9,678 nt of DNA, taken from Bacillota bacterium. Lineage in GTDB: Bacteria > Bacillota_C > Negativicutes > Sporomusales > Sporomusaceae. The position numbers and the translations under genes are program-made. Positions 1 to 6,699 of the stretch are shown in pieces; position 1 is the first letter of the stretch, and each line of letters opens with the position of its first letter. The stretch is taken from positions 1 to 9,678 of the forward strand of contig JAEZQV010000148.1 of the NCBI GenBank assembly GCA_023441125.1. Direction: 5' to 3'. The notes beneath the pieces are model-generated. The model was not told where the DNA came from and ran no database searches. It was given only the letters and a program-made list of their open reading frames with translations.

Positions 1-238
1 GGCTGCTTTTCAGACTCTGGAAAAACAGTCCGGCAACACGTCGCTGAAGCTGTTATTCCAGGATGAGTATCTGGTGGGAGCGGAAGCGCTCAACCTCAAA
101 GCCATTCATCCCGGAGTGTTCCTCAACTTGATCAGAAACCGGATTCCTGTGCGGCAATATCAGGAACTGCTGCTGGCCAAGCCGAGGGAAACCGCCTGCT
201 GGTTAATGCTCAAACAGGGTAAGACCCAGGCGGTTTAA
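1..238 (+). CDS. C-terminal fragment of an FAD/NAD(P)-dependent oxidoreductase, probably the electron-transfer subunit of the adjacent 2-oxoacid oxidoreductase
   Basis: This open frame enters from the left edge (first full codon at base 2) and ends with TAA at 236-238, leaving 78 residues. The fragment has the look of the C-terminal end of pyridine-nucleotide/FAD oxidoreductases of the rubredoxin-reductase/NirB type: a beta-strand run LKLLFQDEYLVGAEALN, in which the 'LVGA' turn recurs in this family, followed by a helix and the phrase LIRNRIPV. No nucleotide-binding motif is visible because the N-terminal two thirds lie outside the window. The stop is 19 bases before the next start, so the two genes are surely co-transcribed. 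Phenylglyoxylate:NAD+ oxidoreductase of Azoarcus carries a flavoprotein subunit next to its 2-oxoacid oxidoreductase subunits, which makes a similar role here plausible. Family-level confidence is moderate; the specific role is inference from the neighbour. Confidence 0.6.
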   Translation, partial: AAFQTLEKQSGNTSLKLLFQDEYLVGAEALNLKAIHPGVFLNLIRNRIPVRQYQELLLAKPRETACWLMLKQGKTQAV

Positions 239-257
239 CGTAAAGGAGGAAAGAAAA

Positions 258-1532
258 ATGCTAAATAATACCCTTGTGGTTCGCGATACCAATTGCCCGC
301 CAGCGTGCACCCTCTGTGTGGAAGCCTGCAGCCGCAGGGCAGCAGCGTCGCCGGAACCTGTTATCGAAAAAATCGATTTGCCTGAACAGGGCTTCCATTC
401 GGTGTTAACCTGCAACCAGTGCAGTCAACCGGAGTGCCTCAGTGTTTGTCCCACCGGGGCCATCAGCCGGTCTGCCAGCGGTACGGTGGCACTGGACTCT
501 AAACGGTGTGTAGGTTGCAGTCTGTGTAATCTGGTATGTCCTTATGGCGGAATTTTTCCGCAAAAGGCCGAGCATAAATCGGAGAAATGTGACAACTGCG
601 GCGATGACCCAGAGTGCAGCAAGGCTTGCCCGCATGCTATTCTCACTTATGATAAAGCCGGGATTGTAGCGGCGCAAATGGGTGAAGACCTGCTGTCACC
701 CGGTCTGCCTTACTGTGCCGGCTGCGGCATGGAACTGGTGGACAGACATGCCCTGCGGATACTTGGCAAAGACATTGTGCTGTTTGGCGCCCCAAGCTGT
801 AATGTTTTAAGTTCCAAAGCCAAAGTACCTTATTACGGAACACTCATGACCCAGGTGGCGTCAAGTGCTACCGGTGTATCCCGCTATTTCCGGCATATCG
901 GTAAAGAAACGATTTGTCTGGCCATCATCGGCGACGGAGCTACGGCTGACCTTGGCTTCGGGCAGTTGTCGGCGGCGGCCGAACGAGGCGAACGGATACT
1001 CTACATTTGTTATGACAACGAAGCATATATGAATACCGGCATACAAAGAAGCAGCACCACCCCGTATGGCAGTTGGACCAATACCACACAGGTCGGCAGC
1101 CGGGGCCGGGGCCGGCAGGGGACGCCGAAAAATGTGCCGCTGCTCATGGCTTACCATGGAATCAAATACACGGCAACGGCCACCTTGGCTTATCCCGAGG
1201 ATTTTATGCGCAAGCTGCTGAAAGCCAAAGAAGCCGTTAAGGAAGGGATGGCTTACATTCACGTACTGGCACCGTGTCCTACCGGCTGGAAATTTGACCC
1301 CAGCCGAGTTGTCGAAGTAACCAGAGCAGCGGTCGAAACCAATTACTTCCCCCTGTGGGAAGCGGAGAATGGCTTAATTACGCTGACTCATAAAGTAGAG
1401 AAGCCTGTGCCAATAGGGGATTTTACCCGGATGATGAAGCGTTTCGCCCATCTCTCGGCAGAAGAACTCAGTCAGTTGCAAGGGTATGTAGATCATGCTT
1501 TTGAACAAGTTCGGCGAATTGCTTGTAAATAG
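258..1532 (+). CDS. 2-oxoacid:acceptor oxidoreductase, TPP-binding beta subunit with N-terminal four-cluster ferredoxin domain
   Basis: The 424-residue protein joins two modules. Residues 1-130 are a polyferredoxin of the CooF/DmsB type with four cysteine quartets: C13/17/20/24, C52/55/60/64, C84/87/90/94 and C111/114/120/124. Residues 148-400 are a pyruvate:ferredoxin-oxidoreductase-like beta subunit with the opening PYCAGCG, the TPP/Mg signature GDG (225-227) through N254 in YICYDNEAYMNTGIQRS, and the late motif APCPTGW. Such enzymes oxidise a 2-oxoacid plus CoA to acyl-CoA and CO2, or run in reverse; the alpha and gamma parts must lie upstream, outside the window. The start is ATG 258, set by AAAGGAGGA at 242-250. 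Plain PorB proteins are about 300 residues, so the ferredoxin portion is a genuine fusion. Together with an FAD subunit upstream this resembles phenylglyoxylate oxidoreductase more than simple PFOR. The substrate cannot be read from this subunit; pyruvate, oxalate or an aryl-2-oxoacid are all possible. Confidence 0.9.
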   Translation: MLNNTLVVRDTNCPPACTLCVEACSRRAAASPEPVIEKIDLPEQGFHSVLTCNQCSQPECLSVCPTGAISRSASGTVALDSKRCVGCSLCNLVCPYGGIFPQKAEHKSEKCDNCGDDPECSKACPHAILTYDKAGIVAAQMGEDLLSPGLPYCAGCGMELVDRHALRILGKDIVLFGAPSCNVLSSKAKVPYYGTLMTQVASSATGVSRYFRHIGKETICLAIIGDGATADLGFGQLSAAAERGERILYICYDNEAYMNTGIQRSSTTPYGSWTNTTQVGSRGRGRQGTPKNVPLLMAYHGIKYTATATLAYPEDFMRKLLKAKEAVKEGMAYIHVLAPCPTGWKFDPSRVVEVTRAAVETNYFPLWEAENGLITLTHKVEKPVPIGDFTRMMKRFAHLSAEELSQLQGYVDHAFEQVRRIACK

Positions 1533-1570
1533 CTGCAACAATCCCAGCGCATAAGATATAATTATGATAA

Positions 1571-1608
1571 ACAGGCCGGTATCTCGTAATGCGATATCGG
1601 CCTGTTTT
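1571..1608 (+). terminator. Rho-independent terminator of the 2-oxoacid oxidoreductase operon
   Basis: A 13-bp stem pairs 1571-1583 (ACAGGCCGGTATC) with 1593-1605 (GATATCGGCCTGT), with one G-T wobble and a 9-base loop. It is followed by TTTTGT. It lies 38 bases after the TAG of the beta subunit gene and points in the same direction. Confidence 0.85.
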
Positions 1609-1641
1609 GTCTGCTCTAACACTATTTATATAACTTCAATG

Positions 1642-1688
1642 AAAAAACGATCAAATCCATCTGCAAGAAGAATTTTGATCGTTTTTTT
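1642..1688. terminator. Bidirectional terminator between the convergent operons
   Basis: A 14-bp perfect inverted repeat pairs 1642-1655 (AAAAAACGATCAAA) with 1674-1687 (TTTGATCGTTTTTT) across an 18-base loop. Because the arms begin with A6 and end with T6-7, the RNA has a U-tract after the GATCG core whichever strand is transcribed. It sits 7 bases beyond the minus-strand TAA at 1696-1698, so it is the main terminator of the fumarate reductase operon and a backup for the plus-strand operon. Confidence 0.85.
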
Positions 1689-1695
1689 CGAGCCG

Positions 1696-2559
1696 TTAAA
1701 ATTTGGCTTTAATCAAATTGCGTCCGGCGATATGCATCTTTAGACCAAGCTGTTCCGGGGAAAGGCCGAGGGCCAGTCCGACCAGCTGGGCCAGATGCAG
1801 GACCGGCATTTCCTGCCGACAGCCAACCGCGGCCTGTCCTTCCGGCTGATTCATGTCCAGCGACATCTGGCAGAGCGGGCAGGGGGTGACAATGCAGTCG
1901 GCGCCGGCCTTAACCGCACACTGGTTAGTTTCGCCGGTGATGCGGATCAGGTCCTGTTCCGCCGTATACGTGGCATGGAAACCGCAGCAGCTGAGTCTGG
2001 CCGCGAAATCGACCGGCTGAGCGCCAAGCGCCTTGATGAGCATTTCCAGGGACTGCGGGTTGGCGTGGTCTTCGAAATTCATTACCGCCGGCGGGCGGAG
2101 GATATGGCACCCGTAGTAAGCAGCTACCTTGAGGCCGCGCAAGGGTTTTTTAACAAGCTTTTGCAGCCTGTCCAGACCATAATCGTTCACGAGTACCCAG
2201 AGCAAATGAGTAATGTCGCTGGTGCCCTGATAGGTGAGGCCGGCAGCGGTAAGAAGGCCGTTAACCTTGTCTTTCAGGCCGTTGTCCAGTTTGGCCTTGG
2301 CGCTTCGCAGCATTAAGGTGCAGGTGTTGCAGACGGTGAGCAAGGGCAGGTTCATTTGCTCGGCCAGGGCAATATTGCGGGCATTGACGGCGGTGGCCGC
2401 CAGATCATCCACATCCTGGACATGGGAAGCCCCGCAGCACGTCCAGCCGGGAATTTCATTCAGCTCAATACCCAGAGTCCTGGCAACCGCCGTGGTGGCG
2501 ATATAGTTTTCTTTCGCCGCTCCGTCGAGGACACAGCCGGGGAAAAATGCGTACTTCAT
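1696..2559 (-). CDS. sdhE: HdrB-like CCG-domain subunit of type E fumarate reductase/succinate dehydrogenase
   Basis: The 287-residue protein has two complete CCG (DUF224) units, each with a leading cysteine, a CCG pair and a CxxC: C9, C41-C42, C77/C80, and C151, C191-C192, C227/C230. This is the layout of heterodisulfide reductase subunit HdrB and of SdhE in type E succinate:quinone oxidoreductases of Sulfolobus and epsilonproteobacteria (MfrE). In HdrB the CCG cysteines hold non-cubane 4Fe-4S clusters; in SdhE one iron-sulfur and one zinc site have been described. No hydrophobic stretch long enough for a membrane anchor is visible. ATG 2559 shares its A with the TAA of frdB (TAATG), so translation is coupled; AAGGGAGAG lies just upstream. 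The subunit replaces the usual membrane cytochrome b anchor and should pass electrons between the donor and the iron-sulfur subunit. The name sdhE is also used for an unrelated flavinylation factor, which this is not. Whether the donor is a quinol or a thiol is unresolved. Confidence 0.88.
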   Translation of the reverse strand: MKYAFFPGCVLDGAAKENYIATTAVARTLGIELNEIPGWTCCGASHVQDVDDLAATAVNARNIALAEQMNLPLLTVCNTCTLMLRSAKAKLDNGLKDKVNGLLTAAGLTYQGTSDITHLLWVLVNDYGLDRLQKLVKKPLRGLKVAAYYGCHILRPPAVMNFEDHANPQSLEMLIKALGAQPVDFAARLSCCGFHATYTAEQDLIRITGETNQCAVKAGADCIVTPCPLCQMSLDMNQPEGQAAVGCRQEMPVLHLAQLVGLALGLSPEQLGLKMHIAGRNLIKAKF

Positions 2560-3506
2560 TATTTTTCACTCTCCCTTACTGCCTTGAGGATGGCGGCGAT
2601 TTGCTCATGGCCTTTGACCTTGCCCGGCGAGTGGAACGGCTTGAGCTTGCCGCGGCGGAGCAGCCGCAGGGCAAACGGCAGCTTGGCCATCGAACCCAGG
2701 AGACCGATGGTTTTTACCGACAGTTTGGTTTCGTTCAGACGGCCGGTAGTCTCAATATCCTGCAGGAAGGCCAGCGCGTGGCGGGCACCGGGGTCAGCGG
2801 TATGCCCCAGTTTGATCGACAGCTGGCGCAGGCGGGCAATATCGGTACCGGGGGCCAGGCCTTTGGGGCATTTAGTGACACATTCCGCACAATGCAGGCA
2901 CTTCCACAAGCCTTTGTCCAGAATGGCTTTGATCCGTTCCCCGGTCGATTTGTCGCGGGTGTCGGCGACAAATTTCCAGACCTTGGAGTAGGTGAAGGGT
3001 TCAAGGAAATCCTGGCCGTTGGCGCTTAGCTTGGCGCATTCCGAGGCGCAGGCGCCGCACAGGATACAGTTGATTTGGGGATTGATTTTTTTGAAATCGG
3101 CAATGGCTTGCCGGCAGCCTGCCTTGGCGCTGAATTCGTCTTTGGGGTCCAGCCACGGCTGCGAGGCGGCCAGACGTTTGGCTTTGGGCTCCCAGTCGAC
3201 TACCAGGTCGCGGATAACCTGAAAGTTTTGCATGGGTTCGACGGTAAGCACGTCGCCGAAACGGTCTAAGATACCGTCCAAGGGTGTTTCACAGGCCAAA
3301 AAGGCGTGGCCGTTCACCCGGATCGCGCAGGCCCCGCATACAGCCGAACGGCAGGCCGCCGTGAAGGCCAGGGTGGGATCAAGCGTCTCTTTGATGGTAA
3401 TCAGGCCCCAGAGCAGGGTCTTTCCCGGCTGATGCGGGAAGGTATATTCCTGAACGAAGTTCTTGGCTCCGTCAAATCGCTTAATTTTATATGTTATCTG
3501 GCGCAT
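2559..3506 (-). CDS. frdB: Fumarate reductase/succinate dehydrogenase iron-sulfur subunit (type E, with extended C-terminus)
   Basis: From ATG 3506 the protein has 315 residues. An N-terminal plant-type ferredoxin fold holds a 2Fe-2S site (C52, C57, C60, C72; CRSAVCGAC). Two further clusters follow: C147/C150/C153/C157 and C203/C206/C209/C213. In classical FrdB/SdhB the site next to the quinone is 3Fe-4S because one cysteine is missing; here CLHCAEC supplies an extra one (C206), as in type E enzymes reported to carry a second 4Fe-4S there. The length exceeds classical FrdB (about 240) by a basic C-terminal tail typical of this type. A TTG at 3509 is in frame, but ATG 3506 is preferred: it forms TGATG with the frdA stop and sits 7 bases from AAAGGA. 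The subunit carries electrons between the CCG protein and the flavoprotein, in the cytoplasm or on the inner membrane face. Confidence 0.93.
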   Translation of the reverse strand: MRQITYKIKRFDGAKNFVQEYTFPHQPGKTLLWGLITIKETLDPTLAFTAACRSAVCGACAIRVNGHAFLACETPLDGILDRFGDVLTVEPMQNFQVIRDLVVDWEPKAKRLAASQPWLDPKDEFSAKAGCRQAIADFKKINPQINCILCGACASECAKLSANGQDFLEPFTYSKVWKFVADTRDKSTGERIKAILDKGLWKCLHCAECVTKCPKGLAPGTDIARLRQLSIKLGHTADPGARHALAFLQDIETTGRLNETKLSVKTIGLLGSMAKLPFALRLLRRGKLKPFHSPGKVKGHEQIAAILKAVRESEK

Positions 3507-5215
3507 CAATATTTCCTTTCTGCCGGCGGATAGTTGGTAATAACGACAGGCCGGTAAGATATATTGTACGCCTGACCTTCCTTGGACACCAGGGTGTGCT
3601 TGAGGAAGTTGGCGTCATCGCGGGCGGGGAAATCGGCGCGGCAGTGGCTGCCGCGGCTCTCCTGGCGGTGGAGGGCGCCGAGGACTACGGCCTTGGCCAG
3701 GGTAAGCATGCTGCCGAGTTCGATATAGTTGACAAAAGCGGTGTTATACAGCTTATTTTGATCAGGCACGGCCACGGCCTGATATTCTTCAATCAGGCGG
3801 TCCACAACGGTAAGGGCTGCTGCCATTTCACCGGCAGTGCGGAACACGCCGACATTGTTCCACATGATTTCCGCCAGGCGGTCGCGGATGGCGGCCGTGG
3901 CTGGCCCCTGCTTTCTGCCGGTGACAGCCGTATATCTGTCATTCCAGGCCTTGGCAGCCTGTTCAACAGCCTGACTGTCAACCGCCGGCCGCTGTTGGGC
4001 ACAAGCGGCGGCGCCCTGGCCGGCAAACTTGCCAAACGCCACGATATCGGCCAGTGAGTTGCCGCCCAGGCGGTTGGCGCCGTGCACCGACACGCAGGCC
4101 GCTTCGCCGGCGGCGAAAACGCCGGCTACGGCCGTGGCACAGGTGCGGTAGTCAATGACATCAATGCCGCCCATGGAATAGTGGCAGCTGGGACGGATGG
4201 GAATGGGTTGCTCAATGGGATCGACCTGTTCAAAGGTGATCGCCAGTTCACGGATTTGCGGCAGGCGTTCCAGAATTTTCTCCCGGCCCAGATGCCTGAG
4301 GTCCAACTGGACATAGGCGCTCAGACCCTGGCCAAAGCCGCGGCCTTCCTTGATTTCAGTCTCAATAGCCTGAGAAACCAGGTCGCGGGTGGCCAGCTCC
4401 ATTTTTTCCGGCGCATAGCGGGCCATAAAGCGTTCGCCCTGGTTGTTTAAAAGATAGCCGCCCTCACCGCGGGAGGCTTCCGACATTAAGATGCCGGTGC
4501 CGGCCAGACCGGTCGGGTGGAACTGTACAAACTCCGGGTCCTTCACCGGGATGCCGGCCTCGAAACAGGCGGCAATGCCGTCGCCGGTCGAGGTAAAGGG
4601 GTTGGTGGTGCGCAGCCAGTACATGCGGCCGGCGCCGCCGGTAGCCACCACAATGGCCTTGGCGGCAATGGGCACGATTTGGCCGCCTTTCAGATCATAG
4701 GCCACAACGCCGCACAGTTTGCCCTCGTCGGTAACGATTTGCAAGAGATACCATTCGGCCAGTACCTGTACGCCGTGTTTGAGGCATTGCTCGTACAGGG
4801 TGTGCAGGATAACATGGCCGGTAACGTCCGCTGAAAAACAGGTACGGGGTGAAGAGGCGCCGCCAAAATTGCGCTGGGCAATCCGGCCCTCCGGGTCGCG
4901 GGAAAATGGGACGCCGAAGTAGTCCAGTTCCCGGATGGCGTCCGGCATATTGGTGACAAAGTGCTCGATGGCATCCTGATCGCCTAAATAGTCACTGCCT
5001 TTTACGGTATCAAAAATATGCTTTTCTATCGAGTCGTTGGGGTCGGCATTTTGCAGAGAGCCGTTGATGCCGCCCTGGGCACAGCCGGTGGCCGAGCGGG
5101 TGGGGAACATCTTGGTCATCAGGCCGACCGCAAGGCCGGCCTGACGGCCGGCTTCCAAGGCGGCCCGCATGCCCGCGCCGCCGCTGCCGATGACGAGAAC
5201 GTCAAAGTTAAGCAT
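3506..5215 (-). CDS. frdA: Fumarate reductase/succinate dehydrogenase flavoprotein subunit
   Basis: The 569-residue protein interconverts fumarate and succinate. The FAD-binding Rossmann motif is GSGGAG (10-15), with further FAD contacts at ATGGAGR (191-197) and GEAA (370-373). By alignment from memory with E. coli FrdA, the active-site residues are H233 (QFHPTG), E246 and R249 (SEASRGEGG), R277 (TRDLVSQ, the proton-shuttle arginine), H345 (CHYSMGG) and R382 (HGANRLGGNSL), all present. The flavin-anchoring His of the usual PTRSHT motif is replaced: the sequence reads PTRSATGCAQGG, with Ala42 (codon GCC, 5090-5092), so FAD is predicted to be non-covalent. There is no Tat or Sec signal: the protein begins directly with MLNFDVLVIGSGG, so it is cytoplasmic. 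ATG 5215 follows GAGGTGA after 3-4 bases and lies 26 bases from the fumarase beta gene. L-aspartate oxidase is a relative, but the attached iron-sulfur and CCG genes make a fumarate reductase far likelier. Confidence 0.93.
   Translation of the reverse strand: MLNFDVLVIGSGGAGMRAALEAGRQAGLAVGLMTKMFPTRSATGCAQGGINGSLQNADPNDSIEKHIFDTVKGSDYLGDQDAIEHFVTNMPDAIRELDYFGVPFSRDPEGRIAQRNFGGASSPRTCFSADVTGHVILHTLYEQCLKHGVQVLAEWYLLQIVTDEGKLCGVVAYDLKGGQIVPIAAKAIVVATGGAGRMYWLRTTNPFTSTGDGIAACFEAGIPVKDPEFVQFHPTGLAGTGILMSEASRGEGGYLLNNQGERFMARYAPEKMELATRDLVSQAIETEIKEGRGFGQGLSAYVQLDLRHLGREKILERLPQIRELAITFEQVDPIEQPIPIRPSCHYSMGGIDVIDYRTCATAVAGVFAAGEAACVSVHGANRLGGNSLADIVAFGKFAGQGAAACAQQRPAVDSQAVEQAAKAWNDRYTAVTGRKQGPATAAIRDRLAEIMWNNVGVFRTAGEMAAALTVVDRLIEEYQAVAVPDQNKLYNTAFVNYIELGSMLTLAKAVVLGALHRQESRGSHCRADFPARDDANFLKHTLVSKEGQAYNISYRPVVITNYPPAERKY
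3514..3519 (-). promoter_or_regulatory. Ribosome binding site deciding the frdB start
   Basis: On the minus strand AAAGGA lies 7 bases before ATG 3506 but only 4 before the in-frame TTG 3509. This favours ATG, which also overlaps the frdA stop as TGATG. The site is inside the last codons of frdA. Confidence 0.65.
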
Positions 5216-5241
5216 GGTTCACCTCAAAACTTTTATTAATT

Positions 5242-5799
5242 TTAAAGCTGCCGGTAGGCCTGCTGGCCTTCGTGATAGAAATTGCGGCCGGTGCTGTCAA
5301 TGGCCACAATAGCGGGAAAATCAACCACTTCCATGCGGGCCAGGGCTTCAGGGCCGAGGTCGCCGTACGCCACGACTTCATAGGCTTTGATGGTTTTGGC
5401 AATGAGGGCGGCAGCACCGCCGGTGGTTACAAAATAAACAACGCCGTTTTTCTTCATGCTGTCGACCACGGCTGCCGAGCGGTAGCCTTTGCCGATCATG
5501 CCTTTGAGACCCTTGTCCAGCAGACGGGGAGCATACGGGTCCATCCGGCCGCTGGTGGTGGGACCGGCCGAGCCGATCGGTTCACCCGGCTTGGCCGGGG
5601 ACGGGCCGACATAGTAAACCATCTGTCCGGTGAAATCCACCGGCAGTTCTTCGCCCCGGTCCAGCGCCTCCACCATACATTTGTGAGCGGCATCGCGCGC
5701 GGCGTAGATTACACCGGTGATGAGCACACTGTCGCCGGCTTTTAAGTTTTTTATAGTTTCATCAGTAAGCGGGGTAGTAATACGGATTTGTTCAGCCAT
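5242..5799 (-). CDS. fumB: Fumarate hydratase class I, beta subunit
   Basis: The 185-residue protein matches the beta (swivelling C-terminal) half of iron-sulfur fumarases and tartrate dehydratases. It has the early motif GVIYAARDAAHK (29-40) and the conserved substrate-binding stretch GPTTSGRMDPYAP (79-91). With the alpha subunit it catalyses reversible hydration of fumarate to malate in the cytoplasm. ATG 5799 is 14 bases beyond the alpha-subunit stop, and its ribosome site AAGGGAG overlaps that TAA, so the two subunits are translated together. The -SGRMDPY- version is what I expect for fumarase; L-tartrate dehydratase beta is the main alternative, and the adjacent fumarate reductase argues against it. 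The symbol follows alpha/beta usage and does not mean E. coli FumB. Confidence 0.88.
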   Translation of the reverse strand: MAEQIRITTPLTDETIKNLKAGDSVLITGVIYAARDAAHKCMVEALDRGEELPVDFTGQMVYYVGPSPAKPGEPIGSAGPTTSGRMDPYAPRLLDKGLKGMIGKGYRSAAVVDSMKKNGVVYFVTTGGAAALIAKTIKAYEVVAYGDLGPEALARMEVVDFPAIVAIDSTGRNFYHEGQQAYRQL

Positions 5800-5813
5800 G
5801 TCTCTCGTCTCCC

Positions 5814-6659
5814 TTACAGTACTACTGCGGCATGCCGGGTGGCATGACAGTTGATATTAACAGCTACAGGCAAACTGGCAATATGGGTGGGATACCATTC
5901 GATGTTGACCGCCAGGGCGGTAACCCGGCCGCCGAGACCCTGCGGTCCAATGCCGGTCTTGTTAATAAGCTCTAAGAGTTCCGCTTCCAGACTGGCGTAA
6001 TCGGGGTGCTCGTTCCGTTTGGTTAAGGGACGGATCAGGGCCTTTTTGGCCAGATAGGCGGCTTTTTCCATAGTACCGCCGATACCTATGCCGACAACCA
6101 TCGGCGGACAGGGATTGGAACCGGCATTTTCAATTGTTTCCACAACGAACTTCTTCACTCCTGCTACGCCGTCGGCGGGAATCATCATTTTCAGGGCGCT
6201 TTTATTTTCGCTGCCGGCTCCTTTGGGCGCCAGCGTAATTTTGATCCGGTCGCCGGGAACACTTTCCACATGAATGATGGCCGGTGTATTATTACCGGTG
6301 TTTTTACGGTTAAAGAGCGGCTCGGCCACCGCCGATTTGCGCAGATAGCCTTCGGTGTAACCTTTGGCCACGCCGGCATTGATGGCTGCTTCCAGCGAGT
6401 CGCCGGCCACACAGGCGTCCTGGCCTAACTCGACAAAGACGACGGCCAGGCCGGTGTCCTGGCACATGGGCTTGGCTTCCTCCTTCGCAATACAGGCATT
6501 CTGAATAATTTGGTCGAAAATCTCTTTGCCTAAAGGGGATTCCTCTTGGGCCTGGCCTGCGGTCAGGGCCTGCATCACGTCGTCGGCCAGATAGTAATTG
6601 GCGTCAATGGCCAGCTTGGCGACGGCAGCGGTAATTTGCTGTGCTTGAATGGTACGCAT
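5814..6659 (-). CDS. fumA: Fumarate hydratase class I, alpha subunit (4Fe-4S)
   Basis: The 281-residue protein is the catalytic-cluster half of a two-subunit class I fumarase. Three cysteines sit in family-typical settings and should bind the oxygen-labile 4Fe-4S cluster: C66 (KPMCQDTG), C184 ([15 protein letters not shown]) and C271 (INCHATRHA). The stretch [11 protein letters not shown] (144-154) is another family signature. Length is as expected for the alpha subunit. ATG 6659 is preceded by GAGGAG at 7 bases. The gene follows the carrier by 40 bases and precedes the beta subunit by 14. Placed between a dicarboxylate carrier and fumarate reductase, it would turn imported malate into fumarate for reduction. 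L-tartrate dehydratase alpha (TtdA) is the closest alternative; context favours fumarase. The symbol is by family, not a claim of orthology to the fused E. coli FumA. Confidence 0.9.
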   Translation of the reverse strand: MRTIQAQQITAAVAKLAIDANYYLADDVMQALTAGQAQEESPLGKEIFDQIIQNACIAKEEAKPMCQDTGLAVVFVELGQDACVAGDSLEAAINAGVAKGYTEGYLRKSAVAEPLFNRKNTGNNTPAIIHVESVPGDRIKITLAPKGAGSENKSALKMMIPADGVAGVKKFVVETIENAGSNPCPPMVVGIGIGGTMEKAAYLAKKALIRPLTKRNEHPDYASLEAELLELINKTGIGPQGLGGRVTALAVNIEWYPTHIASLPVAVNINCHATRHAAVVL

Positions 6660-6699
6660 ATAATTTCTCCTCTCGCTTTAAAACATTACGGTTGACCTG

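Noticed and set aside
861..1262. 133-codon minus-strand open frame opposite the 2-oxoacid oxidoreductase gene
   Set aside because: It covers the conserved TPP-binding region on the other strand and has no independent support.
1795..2316. 173-codon plus-strand open frame opposite the CCG gene
   Set aside because: It is antisense to both CCG motifs, has no plausible ribosome site and no recognisable domain; it is a shadow of the real gene.
3491..4057. 188-codon plus-strand open frame opposite frdA
   Set aside because: It lies wholly antisense to well-conserved FrdA sequence, resembles no family and has low-complexity Gly/Ala runs expected from reading a GC-rich gene backwards.
3506..5215. L-aspartate oxidase (NadB)
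   Set aside because: NadB also lacks the covalent FAD histidine, but this gene overlaps an iron-sulfur subunit gene and no nadA or nadC is present.
5814..6659. L-tartrate dehydratase (TtdA/TtdB) instead of fumarase
   Set aside because: The families are close and the carrier subfamily includes TtdT, but the operon continues into fumarate reductase and the beta subunit's GPTTSGRMDPY version fits fumarase better. It is kept as an alternative, not the call.
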